DNA of 64,000 nt from Haliotis asinina (taxonomy: Eukaryota; Mollusca; Gastropoda; Lepetellida; Haliotidae): positions 61,145,504-61,209,503 of the forward strand of contig NC_090280.1 of assembly GCF_037392515.1 (NCBI RefSeq), written 5' to 3'. Numbering within the stretch: position 1 is the first letter of the stretch; each line of letters opens with the position of its first letter. Shown piece by piece: positions 34,078 through 44,799 of the stretch. The position numbers were made by a program, and so were the translations under genes. The notes under the pieces are model-generated. The model did not search any database, had not been told where the DNA came from, and saw nothing but the letters and a program-made list of their open reading frames with translations.

Positions 34078-35154
34078 TCAATACTCTTTCTAAATACTAA
34101 AAGTACTATTCGTTTCGCAATCTATGAAGTGTATATGGGGCAAAAACAAACAACAACAGCAACAAAAAAAACAACAATGAACATTTTCTTCACTTGGTTT
34201 TCATTTACTTTTCACTTATGTGTTTCATTTGGGGGATGGTGGTCTATTCTTGAAAAAATACCACCGGCGGGATCCACAAATTAAAAAATAAAATTGGTGT
34301 GGCCTTACTTAAGCATACCTTTACCTCTACTCTAGTATACCAGGCTTGGCTTGCTATTTCTTTCTGGTTATTAGATTACCTTTACAACATAATATACCGG
34401 TCATTTAGACTTGTATGAAGCTACTCTACAGCTTCAATTTTAAGCATATAGGCCATTTCAAACTATAAAGCGAAGTATAACCAAGGGAGAGATAACTTAT
34501 TACAACAATTCTTCCTTTCTAGTGTAGAGGTCCTTTCCCCGATGTTGATTATGGTACTACAGTATCCATGTCTATCGTTCTCATAGTTATAGCTGATCAT
34601 AAATAAGCTAACTGAAATTCTATATTTATATGTTTCTATTACCTGAATGCTAATATATCACTTTGAATGGTAATATTAAATAATGACTTTTTCTATAAAG
34701 TAGTACTCTGGTACTAATTATAACTTTCCCGCTGTCTGAAAAGGTTTGATCCCCAAGCTCGGAAAAATATACGCTTGGATGGACAATGATGCAGAATTTT
34801 AGTTGACAGACAATCATATGAAGCTGGTACTACAGTATCCACGCATTCTTTATTTCAGAACTACGGCCACAGGCCCATGGTACCGTACAACATAAACACA
34901 CGGACATAGTAAAACATATATGTAGAATTGTAAAGCTCACCCAGCTAAATTACAGTCTCTTTTCCATTTATGTCTAATCTGTACATGGAGGCATGCTAAA
35001 TACAAATAAAAATGTCTTGCATCATTTCACCATATAATGATATTTATGTTCAGCTGATTTGAAATTACAAACATCCACGAAATTCATTGGCCTCAACTAA
35101 TGTTTATATAAAGTGCCGTTTTCCTGAAAACATCATGAGAGGAACAACTAAGAG

Positions 35155-35406
35155 TTGTTCGGATTGTTTAACAGTAATCATCCTGAATTATCTGTGATAA
35201 ATGCTAATAATAATACTGATTTATTAAATGACATTATTTATATGAAACTTCCTGCTGACTGTTCATTATATGAAGTTCATTGTTGTGTCTATGCAGCCGC
35301 TCGAACCTTGGAGAAACTTCACAGAGTTTCCAAAGAAAAATCGCCCAATACTAGGAATAATAAACCAAAGAACAACCGGTTTCACGTAAAGCTAACAGAA
35401 ACAAGA
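35155..35406 (+). mobile_element. Possible N-terminal fragment of an older LINE polyprotein (target of the intact LINE)
   Basis: The open frame contains KLPADCSLYEVHCCVYAAAR and TLEKLHRVSKEKSPN, then a basic stretch. This resembles the segment before the RT in some molluscan LINE polyproteins, but the match is weak. The frame is cut at 35406, exactly at the 12-bp duplication of the element that follows. Confidence 0.35.
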
Positions 35407-35953
35407 GTGAGTGAGTGAGTGAGTTAATGTTTAACGTCACATCGGCAATATCTCAGCCATATCGTGACGAGAACATTTAAATTAAATATATGCATATGGA
35501 AAAATCTGTCAACGGAGGACAGTAAAACAACTAGCATATCACAGTTTTAAGTAAAACTGGTATGGAAAGTTAAAACTAATAGCACTATTTAGACAATACA
35601 TAATAAAAACAGACTATAGATCGCCAACAACTGAAGGTAGATCACCACACTAGGGACCATGGGGACTTACAGTACCTTTGCTACCTGCATGGACCCTAGT
35701 TGGATTTACATCATCCCCTCAGCTGCTGGCGATTGTACGAAAGGTTAGCCAAAATTAAAACAACACGAATACTACGATTAAAAACCTGGCAGACTTAAAT
35801 TTACTGTGAATGTTTGTGGACTTACGTACCCTCTCAGGAGGACAATAATTTTACAATACTTCAACCCCCTTTGAGGGTACAGCCACCAACAATTCAAGTT
35901 ACTAATTCAAACTACCAATCATTAAAATACATCTATTTACAGAAACATACTAT

Positions 35954-38900
35954 TCAAAATTCACCCAAAAAATCAATTTCTTTTAAAAAACCTATAATAA
36001 AATGAGAATTAACGTTGGTAAAAAGATCCTTCATTGTTTTAACTGTAAAATATTTATCCCTTGTGATGGAGAATTCAACACAGTCAAGCAGAATATGCTT
36101 GACCGTGACTCTCTCATCACAAGGGATGCAAAATCGAGGATCCTCACCTTTCAACAGGTATGCATGAGTATATCTAGTGTGGCCAACACGACATCGTCGT
36201 AGTATGACCTCTTCAAATCTGGATTGACAGCCCAAGTGGGTATAACCAATGTAAGGTTTTATCTCATGTAATTTATTTATACCCACTTGGGTGTCCCACT
36301 TCTTTTGCATCAGATCACGGATGTAAGATCTAATGGTGGCTTTGTAATCACTGTAGGGAATAAGAAGCGGTGTCACAGATTTGTTGAGTGCTGCCTTGGC
36401 AGCAAGATCGGCCATTGTGTTCCCTGAAATGCCTACATGGCTGGGTAACCAACAGAAGACGATGTCGTATTGGCCAGTAGCAAGATTATGATACAATTCA
36501 ATAATGTCAATTAAAAGTGGATGTTTACATGATAAATTTTTAATCGCCTGGAGACAAGAAAGAGAGTCTGAATAGATTATATATTGTTTACGTTTAGGGT
36601 GTCTTTGAATATATTTGAGAGCTGTTAATATGGCGTTAGCTTCAGCTGTAAAAATAGAACTACTAACTGGTAATCTAGAAGATATTGTTCTGGATCCAAT
36701 GACAGTGGCACAAGCCACAGAGCCACCATCCTTGGACCCATCTGTAAATAAGGATTTATAATTGCTATATTTATGTTTTAATTGATTATATTTTTGCTTA
36801 TATTGTAATTCATTAGTCTCTGATTTTTTAAATGTGGTCAATGTTAGGTCTACTTGAGGCCTGACCAACTGCCAGGGAGTAGAAGAAAGAAGACGGGAGG
36901 GAGCTATGTTTTCCAGCTGAATCCCAGCAGCAGAAAGAAAAGGTGAAATTCTATGTCCCAGAGGCGGGACAAGAGAAGACTTTTTGTTGTATAAATCCTC
37001 ATAAAGGGGATTGAAAACACAGTTATATGCAGGGTTAGAATGATTAGAGTATAATTTAGTAATGTATTGTAAAGCTAACTTTATACGGCGCTGCTCAAGA
37101 GAAGGTTCATCAGCTTCAACATAGAGACTGTCAATAGGTGAAGTTCTAAAAGATCCAAGACAAAGTCTCAGACCTTGATGATGGACAGGATCAAGAAGTT
37201 TAAGATTGCTTTTGCAGGCTCCCCCGTAAACGATTGAGCCATAATCAAGTTTAGAACGAACTAGTCATCGATAGAGATGGAGAAGGGTAGCTTGATCCCC
37301 TCCCCATTTTGAATTTGAAACAACTTTCAACAAGTCAAGTGCTTTCAGGCATTTAGTTTTAAGTGATTTAATATGTGGTAAAAAAGTTAAATGTGAATCA
37401 AAGATTAGACCCAAGAACTTGGCTTCCTTCACAACTTTAATGGGCGTCCCATGTAGAGACAGTTCAGGATCTTTATGGGGTTTATATCTACGACAAAAAT
37501 GTATGCAGTTAGTTTTCGATTTAGAAAATTTGAAGCCGTTTTCAAGACAGCATTTATTTATTTTGTTTAAACAAAGCTGCAGTTGCCGTTCAATGGTATG
37601 CATATTTTTCCCACAAGAAATATTAAAATCATCCACAAATAACGATCCATCAATTGAATCGTTTAAAACTTTTGATAAACTATTTATCTTGATGCTAAAA
37701 AGTGTGACAGACAGAATACTGCCTTGTGGAAAACCCTGATCCTGTTTGTAATGATCAGACAGGGTAGAACCCACTCGAACTTGAAACTGTCTGTTATTTA
37801 AAAAGTTGGCAATAAATTGAGGCAAACGACCTCGCAAGCCGAAGTCATGTAAATCTCTTAAAATACCATATTTCCAGGTTGTGTCATATGCCTTCTCAAG
37901 ATCAAAAAAGATAGACACAGCATGTTGATTATTAATCAGTGCATTTTTAACAAATGATTCCAGTCGCACTAAGTGATCGACAGTACTTTTGTTTTTACGG
38001 AAACCACACTGTATATCAGTTATAAGGTTATTTGTTTCCAAGTACCAAACAAGTCGATTATTTATCATGCGTTCCATGGTCTTGCAAACACAGCTAGTTA
38101 ACGAAATTGGACGATAATTGGATGGATCGGTATGATCACGTCCAGGTTTAGGTATGGGTACTACTATGGCGTCACGCCATGATGAAGGAAAGTTACCCGA
38201 TGTCCAAATATCATCAAAAATATTTAGGAGAGTTTCTAGGCAGGATTCTGGTAAGTGCTTCAGGAGTTGATAATGTATGTTATCAGCTCCTGTAGCAGTA
38301 TCATGAGCTTGATCAAGAGCAGTATGGAGCTCATGAATAGAAAACGTTTCATTATAATCTTCCCCATTATCTGAGTTGAAATTAATAGTTTTCTTTTCTT
38401 GTTGTTTTTGATACTGCTGGAATTTAGGTAAATAATTAGAAGAGGAAGAGTGTTTAGCAAGGGTTTCACCCAGTTTATTTGCGATATCTGATTTATCGGT
38501 AAGTACTTGATCTCCATGTTTAAGATGATTGACAGTAGATTTAGTACCTTTACCTTTAATTTTCTGGACCATATTCCATACCTTGGACATGGGTGTCCGA
38601 GAATTTATTTTAGATACATAATTTTGCCAAGATTGGCGTTTGTTCTGTTTAAAAGTACGCCGTGCTTTAGCATTTAAAATTTTAAATTTATTCAAATTAT
38701 GCACCATAGGATGGCGACGGAAATAATGTTCTGCTTTTTTCCTTGCCTTCCTAGCTTGTTTGCATTCATCGTTGAACCATGGTTTTCTTATGTGTGGAAC
38801 TGCAGAGGACTTTGGTATACACTCATCAGCTATGGAGTTCAATTCATCAGAAAAACATTTAATAGCATCAGGAACGTCAGTAAAACGTTCAGGTTTAAGC

Positions 38901-39664
38901 TTTTCAGCACACAGTGTTTCATATAAAGTCCAGTTAGCCTCTTTAAAATTCCGTCTTGATGATGGAGGAACATCGGATGGAGTTACAGCTTTTAATGTAG
39001 TAGGAAAATGGTCACTTCCACAGAGGTCATCATGGACTGACCATTCGAATTCATTAAGTAGTTCTGAATTTGTGAGTGACAGGTCAAGAGCAGAATAGGT
39101 CCCTGTCCCAGGGTGTAAATACGTATTGGAACCATCATTATAAATACATAAATCGTTGTCAGAACAGAAGTCCTCCAACAACTTACCTTTAGCGTTTATA
39201 TTTACACTACCCCAGAGAGGGTTGTGCCCATTTAAATCTCCCATTATAATACAGGGCTTCGGGAGTTGGTCATAGAGAGCTTGCAGATCAGTTTTGGCAA
39301 ACGTCGAAGACGGCGAAATATACAGCGAGCATAGCGTAAACGCTACATGTAAAGTAATTCTCACAGCAACAGCCTGCATATTAGTATTAAGTGATACAGG
39401 GCTTTGAATAACGTTTTGTCTGACTAGAACGGATGACCCGCCAGTGGCTCTATCACCCGGAGGTGAAAAAGAGTGATATGCATTAAAATGGCGAAGGTCA
39501 AATGCATCTGTTTGTTTTAAATATGTCTCTTGGAGACATAACGCTGAAGGTGTGAAATCTTGGACTAATAGCTGTAATTCATGTAAATTAGTCCTCAAAC
39601 CTCTGCAGTTCCATTGTACAATATTGTTGGAATAAACTATCTTTTGGGGGGATTTTTTGGGGAT
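35954..39664 (-). CDS. LINE ORF2: endonuclease, reverse transcriptase, RNase H (one internal stop)
   Basis: One reading frame from 39664 (after a TAG at 39665-39667) to the stop at 35954-35956, broken only by TGA at 37265-37267. The start region reads NNIVQWNCRGLRTN (endonuclease block 1), then SALCLQETYLKQ, IIMGDLNGHNPLWG and LCGSDHFPTTL. The RT has NYRPISLTSCVCKTMERMIN, IFFDLEKAYDTTWKYGIL (Asp) and GSLFVDDFNIS (Asp pair). The RNase H has LFTDGSKDGGS, YSDSLSCLQAI and CWLPSHVGISGNTMADLAAK, and the C-terminus CIPCDERVTVKHILLDC. The first ATG (39598) lies after endonuclease block 1, so translation probably begins upstream in the overlap with ORF1. The frame is shifted by minus one relative to ORF1. 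Confidence 0.9.
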
Positions 39665-40965
39665 CTACCCCTCCCTCTTTTGGAGGGCGACAAGCTATGT
39701 GCCCTAGAATGGACGTTTTCAGAAACGTCCATATCTTCAAGAGACCCATATTTATTAAACAATTGAATTTTATTTTGTGACCCCTTAGGAGCTCTGCCAC
39801 TTTGTTGTTTTGAAGCATCAGACTTAGGTTTGGGTTTAGTTTTAACAATTTGTTGTCTATCAGCTGTTGAATGAGACTCAGAGCGTGACTGTGAAGATGA
39901 CTTATGATCAGAGGACTTTGATGTAGTAGGAAGTGAGTCCTCAGTCTGGGATGATATAGCAGGGTATAAAACCTGTGGGGAGTCGGAACTGACCCAAGTC
40001 AAGGTAGTTTGGCATCCTGTGGATGATTTTGTTATTTTAGAGTTGGATTCAGATGATGATTTTGCTACTGTAGCATAACTTTCTAGAAGGTCAGATCTCT
40101 TCACCAGTTTCTTTGCCTCAGAAAAAGAGATATTTTGGGTGAACTTTATTTTGTTAATCGCCATTTGCTCTTTCCATATTGGACACTGTTTTGACGAAGA
40201 TGAATGGTCGCCAGAGCAGTTAGTGCATTTTTTAAAGTCACTGTCACAATCTTCTGTTGTGTGTGTCTTCTCACCACAGTGAGCACACACAACAGACAAT
40301 GTGCAGGTAGATACACCGTGTCCATATTTCTGACATTTAAAACACCTGAGCGGGTTGGGGATGTAGGTTTCAACTTGGATATTGCAGTAACCCGCCTTTA
40401 CTGATTTGGGAGCATTTGGCAATGAAAAAGAAAACAGATAGGTATTTGTTTGGATTGTTTCATTGTTTTTTCGGGTGGAAAAGCGCTTCACATACAGCAC
40501 ACCTTGATCCTTCATTTCGCATGCTATATCAAGCTCGGACATGTCAGCAAACAACCGATCACGATCTCTGACGATACCTTTACTTGTGTTCAAGGTCTTG
40601 TGAGCAGAGACCGTGACCGGAATGCCCACAAAAGATTCAATGTTCATCAGATTGGTTGTCTGCTGTTTCTTGCCACACTCTATTAGTAATGCACCCGAAC
40701 GCAAGCGTCTAATGTTCTTGACATCCCCAGCAATACCTTGAATGCCCTTAGATACTGCGAAAGGGTTCAACTTCAATGGTGTCTTGTCCGGAGTCTCAAT
40801 AACGAGGAAACGTGGCCAATACTCAATCGATAGAGACGGTCTATGAGAAGTATCAACGGGATCAATTTCAAGTGGACGTTTGGTTTTTTTGGGGGGTATT
40901 TCATAAGCCATGATTGGTGTCATATGATTCATCATCCGAGCTCCCCACCCACCATGGAGTATCAC
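39637..40965 (-). CDS. LINE ORF1: gag-like nucleic-acid-binding protein, 442 aa
   Basis: An intact frame from ATG at 40965. An N-terminal basic stretch (PPKKTKRPLEIDP) is followed by an RRM-like region (about residues 45-200; RFLVIETP, GALLIECGKK). Three zinc knuckles follow at about residues 208-265: CFKCQKYGHGVSTC, CAHCGEKTHTTEDC and CTNCSGDHSSSSKQC. The Ser-rich, basic tail ends KRGRGRSPKNPPKR. Such ORF1 proteins coat the element RNA. The stop TAG at 39637-39639 lies within the ORF2 reading frame. Confidence 0.9.
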   Translation of the reverse strand: MILHGGWGARMMNHMTPIMAYEIPPKKTKRPLEIDPVDTSHRPSLSIEYWPRFLVIETPDKTPLKLNPFAVSKGIQGIAGDVKNIRRLRSGALLIECGKKQQTTNLMNIESFVGIPVTVSAHKTLNTSKGIVRDRDRLFADMSELDIACEMKDQGVLYVKRFSTRKNNETIQTNTYLFSFSLPNAPKSVKAGYCNIQVETYIPNPLRCFKCQKYGHGVSTCTLSVVCAHCGEKTHTTEDCDSDFKKCTNCSGDHSSSSKQCPIWKEQMAINKIKFTQNISFSEAKKLVKRSDLLESYATVAKSSSESNSKITKSSTGCQTTLTWVSSDSPQVLYPAISSQTEDSLPTTSKSSDHKSSSQSRSESHSTADRQQIVKTKPKPKSDASKQQSGRAPKGSQNKIQLFNKYGSLEDMDVSENVHSRAHSLSPSKRGRGRSPKNPPKR

Positions 40966-41504
40966 AAGGACAATGCTAAAGCAAGCGGGCCTCCAGCTTG
41001 CAGCACCAAGGATACCCGGATGATATACTCCAGCAGAAGAATTAAGAGATTAATAATTCTACCAGATTGGCCCATGAGCCACCGCCTTCTGGCATAGGAC
41101 TCTAGGCAAATTACAGAACAACATACTTCAAATTCAAAATGTTTTAGATTATATAGTCAAGTCCAAATTTACAACGATTCCAAATGATATATGTGCATTG
41201 ATAAATATAATAATGCCCCATGCACAGGGCTTGGCATGACCAGCCGATTGGTCGAACCGGGCCTATTCGACCACCCGTCTAGGCGAAGTCAGGGCCGAAG
41301 TGGTGTATTGAGCAACAGGAACACGGTTGCAAGCTCCTATTGCTCTCAACCACCAGGATCCCCTCCTCCGCCGACACAGGGCTGCAACCCACGGCAAACG
41401 GGTTGGTGGACCAAATATCCTCCCGGGTCCACTACGGGGATGTCGGCGAGCTCTTGGCGTTACCCAGCACCCACCACGAGGAGGTGGCTCGCCACGGGTG
41501 CCAC
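40966..41504 (-). promoter_or_regulatory. LINE 5' UTR, GC-rich, presumed internal promoter
   Basis: From the duplication boundary at 41504 to the ORF1 ATG. The first 250 bp are GC-rich and the rest is AT-rich. A full-length LINE normally carries its promoter here; no specific motif was identified. Confidence 0.5.
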
Positions 41505-41516
41505 ACAGAAACAAGA

Positions 41517-42780
41517 AAACATATTTCCAGATAATATAGCGAATGCTGTAACTACGTATATGTATTGGTGATAATTCTAGTGTATGCCATAACATTTACA
41601 TATGACAGAGTAATACTTCTAGTTAGTAAATACAACACTACACAGTAGTAATTGTAGTGTAATCCATATCACTTACCTATGACAGTAATGATTCTAGTGT
41701 ATGCTATAACCATACATATCGTAGAGTAATAATTTACCAGCAGATGGATAATTCTAATGAATGCATTAACATGTACATATGGCAGAGATATAATTATCGG
41801 GGAATAAAACGTAGGAAATAATTTTACCATGACAACTCAATGTTAAGCAGTCCTTTATCCGCATTATGATGACAGAAATGACAGGTCATAAATGGAATGA
41901 TGGAACAAATAGTGTCAGCTACAACGCGGACAGACATTATGTGAACACAAAAACCCAACTATATCAGAGTATATAGTGTATGAGACAGAAGGCCGAGATT
42001 TTGACTGAACCAATATCAAAAGCTGCAACGTGCCATATCAACTTATGGCATATCAGCTGAAACAATATTATAATGACAGCACCATCATATACCCAATATT
42101 TTGTTGGCTACTGTAAAGGCAAATCGGGTTGTATTACCGTGATATCTATGCATACCTACAGCCAATTAACTATTCGACATTTTCCCCAAATGTAAAGATG
42201 AGATCAAGCTCCCAGACAACCTCAGCTGACACAACTGCCTTTCTACGGTAAACTGGGGTGTCATTAGGCGTGGACAGCACCCGCAAGTCATTCCTGAGAA
42301 TGGACCCACGTGACCACTGGCAGTTGTGGGTAACCCCTGTCCAGACACCTCGGTCGTCCGCGTATTGTCACATAAGCATCAAATTGAATGGAATGTCGAA
42401 TACATTTTGAAAAGTGCCAAGTTTAGATCAAATGCCAGAAATAATTCTACCAGGACAACCCAACAATCTAAGGCTGTCTTTTAATCCACTTTGGGATGGC
42501 AGGACTAACAGTATGTAAGATGGATCGATGACAGAAAGCAGTCGTATGTGAATGATGCATCAAAAATCCAATGGACCTTTATAGGTCTTTCTCAGCTTCA
42601 GTGATGACATCCAATGTCCAACACACAACCGTAGGTATGTCGGTGGAAATGCCAGGACCAACAACAACAATACGACAGTGCACTTCCATTATCAATCACA
42701 GAATGACATGACATTGTTAAACAGTTGTTAAACAGTGGGATGCCAGATCTCCTGATCTGTTTTGGACGTCCTCTTTTCCT
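41517..42780. other. Gene-free stretch
   Basis: Repetitive-looking AT-rich DNA with repeated 'taattctagtgtat' and 'acatatgacagagtaat' style phrases (41560-41820). Two similar segments sit near 41820-41880 and 42440-42500 (accatgacaactcaat; accaggacaacccaac). No gene is supported. Confidence 0.4.
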
Positions 42781-42789
42781 TGGAACTGG

Positions 42790-43200
42790 TCGGGTGATAT
42801 TTGTTTTGTGCTTCCTTCACACATGTCCCAACCAACGTCACTATTGTCCCTAGATCTGAGCATAGGCTAGGACTGGTTTACTGCTTCTCATCAGTCAAGG
42901 TTGGAGACTTTATAGAAGCACTTGGTGCCGAGGATCTGCTGGAGACACTTGTTTATGAAAGTCCGCATTTTGATGGAGCTGATCTGGAATTCTCTCCATG
43001 TTTCCAACCCACAACGCAGGACAGAAAAAAACATTAGAACTGAGAATCCACGGCTTGGTTTTCAGGGATAGGACAGTGCTTTTCAAGAACAGTCTTAATG
43101 TGATGAAAGCAAATTGGTTTTTTTGGATCCTGGTCATGATGTCCTCTTCTGTGTCACCACTTGTGCTGATTTTCCTGTCGAGTACGTGAATTTTGTATTG
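42790..43200 (-). mobile_element. LINE RT C-terminal fragment
   Basis: Minus-strand translation in two frames gives YVLDRKISTSGDTEEDIMTR, then KALSYP..., SVLRCGLETWREFQISSIKM and RTFINKCLQQILGTKCF. This resembles the common LINE block '...DIK.RI.KA..AF..L...W' then 'LLYG.ETWR', 'Q.FIN.CLR.IL'. There are several frameshifts, and only this stretch remains. Confidence 0.6.
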
Positions 43201-43296
43201 TTTTCAATCACTCGTCCGCTGATGAATGTTACATCAGAGAAAAGAGCATCAGTATACCAATAATAATCTGAAACATAAAACAATGGCAAGGAGAAA

Positions 43297-43530
43297 AGAG
43301 TGAGTGAGTGACACAGCAATATTCCAGCTATATGGCGGCAGTCTGTAAACAGACAATCCAGTAATCAACGGCATGAGCATCGATCTGCGCAACTGGGAAC
43401 CGATGACGTGTCAGCCAAGTTAGTGAGTCTGACCACCCAATCCCGTTAGTCGCCCCTTACAAGCATAGTCGCCTTTATGGCAAGCATGGGTTGCTGAAGG
43501 CCTATTCTAACCCCGGACTCCTTCACAGGT
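43297..43530 (-). repeat. Main SINE copy
   Basis: A GAGT tail on the left, then 'agcaatattccagctatatg', and on the right 'ttgctgaaggcctattctaa' and a diverged start (ccttcacagg). Internal deletions are present (for example after 'gtctgtaaac'). No clear flanking duplication. Confidence 0.8.
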
Positions 43531-43746
43531 CACGGGGGATTGAATGAAATATTAACTGCCAGTTATAAAATGGCATTTTATTTTTTTTTTATATTTTATT
43601 TTTACAGATTAAGATAGAAATGCAGCAGAGAGGGTTCAGGTGATCCTGGCACAGTCAGGCTGGTCAAGCTCATCATCAGCTCAGGGCCCTCGACCCCTCT
43701 ACACGCAGCCCAGACAGCGAATGGGACTTCTCCCAGGAAACACTGC

Positions 43747-44640
43747 CTAGTCGAACCCACCAAGAACTTTCCGGAGAATATGGAGGCTCCCCAACACTGC
43801 AGCCTTCTGCATTACCCAGATTGTCAGAAGGGCTGTGCTCCCGGTGGAGAACCCGGGCACTCTTCTGATCTGTGCCAAGAGAACAGGGGGTACCAAACCA
43901 AGGGCACCGAGAACAATGGGGAGCCTGACGACAGTGTACTTGGGATGTAAGCGAGACATTTCAAAGGCGAGGTCCGCATATTTATCATGCTTTTCCTGAA
44001 TCTTGCCAATCACATTGCTGTCAAAAGGGACAGAAAATTCTATGATATAAATAATTTCATTGGCTTTATCAAAAAGGACAAGATCAGGTTTGTTGGCTGG
44101 AATTCGTCTCAGGCTGTATATTGGCCTATTCCAGAGAAGTTTGTAGCTGTCATTTTCCAGGACGCCCTGGACATGCTCAGGGACGTACCATGGATGGACC
44201 TCGGAGTCAAAGCCACAGGCATGGCGGAGACGATAATAAAAGCAGCGAGCCATGCCATCATGTCTTTTAAGATATGCTGTTTGTGCCAAGGAAGGGCATC
44301 CACTGACAAGGTGTTGGACAGTCTCTGTAAATTGATTGCAAAGCCGACATTTCATATTGATATTTTCTTTAAGAATAACATTCTGGCGATTGCGAGTGGG
44401 AAGTGACTGGTCCTGAGCAGCAAAAAGGAAGCCCTCAGTTTAACATTTGAGACCAGCCGACTTCATCCAGGCGAAGGAGTCGGTTGGATTGCTGTTCTGT
44501 TCCACACACTGCATGTAAACACGATGCAATGGCTTCTCAGACAGCTTCTCCACAAAGGACCGACTCTGGGCAGACTTGGTAAAGGACTTCACCTGGTTTA
44601 CTCCCATCGCTGTACCGTCCAGCAGTACATCACCGTGAGT
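43747..44640 (-). pseudogene. C-terminus of a LINE with restriction-like endonuclease
   Basis: The intact 202-codon frame 44355-43747 contains the zinc motif CRLCNQFTETVQHLVSGC (C-x2-C-x8-H-x4-C). It is followed by NKPDLVLFDKANEIIYIIEF and KHDKYADLAFEMSRL, with the PD...(D/E)xK pattern of the restriction-like endonuclease found in R2/R4/NeSL-type LINEs, and VVRLPIVLGALGLV. Upstream in the same frame a stop at about 44440 separates it from a further RT-proximal region reading to about 44640 (LPTRNRQNVILKENINMKC; PTDSFAWMKSAGLKC). It is a 5'-truncated relic. I cannot assign the exact clade. Confidence 0.72.
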
Positions 44641-44659
44641 ATATTGTTATTATTATTTC

Positions 44660-44703
44660 ATTTTATTTTATTTTATTTTTTTTTTGGGGGGGGGGGGGGG
44701 GGG
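44660..44703. repeat. T-rich then poly-G simple repeat
   Basis: A (TTTTA)n run leads into a poly-T stretch and about 18 G. It may mark the end of an old insertion. Confidence 0.9.
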
Positions 44704-44799
44704 CTGAAGTGTTATCGTTTGGTGTTTGAGTATTTCAGCAACTTCAAATTGTTATTTCATCAATATTCTGATATCATAATATAGGTTATTTTCTATGTG

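Larger units (their letters stand above)
35407..41504 (-). mobile_element. Near-intact I/Nimb-like LINE with target-site duplication
   Basis: About 6.1 kb on the minus strand. The 5' UTR is 41504-40966; ORF1, a gag with zinc knuckles, is 40965-39637; ORF2 (endonuclease, RT, RNase H, C-terminal zinc motif) runs in one frame to 35954; the 3' UTR is 35953-35407 and ends in a (CACT)n tail. It is flanked by a perfect 12-bp duplication, acagaaacaaga, at 35395-35406 and 41505-41516. The only coding defect seen is one TGA in ORF2 at 37265-37267. RNase H plus a CCHC gag places it in the I group; the clade name is by resemblance. Its 3' end resembles that of the abundant SINE. Confidence 0.92.
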
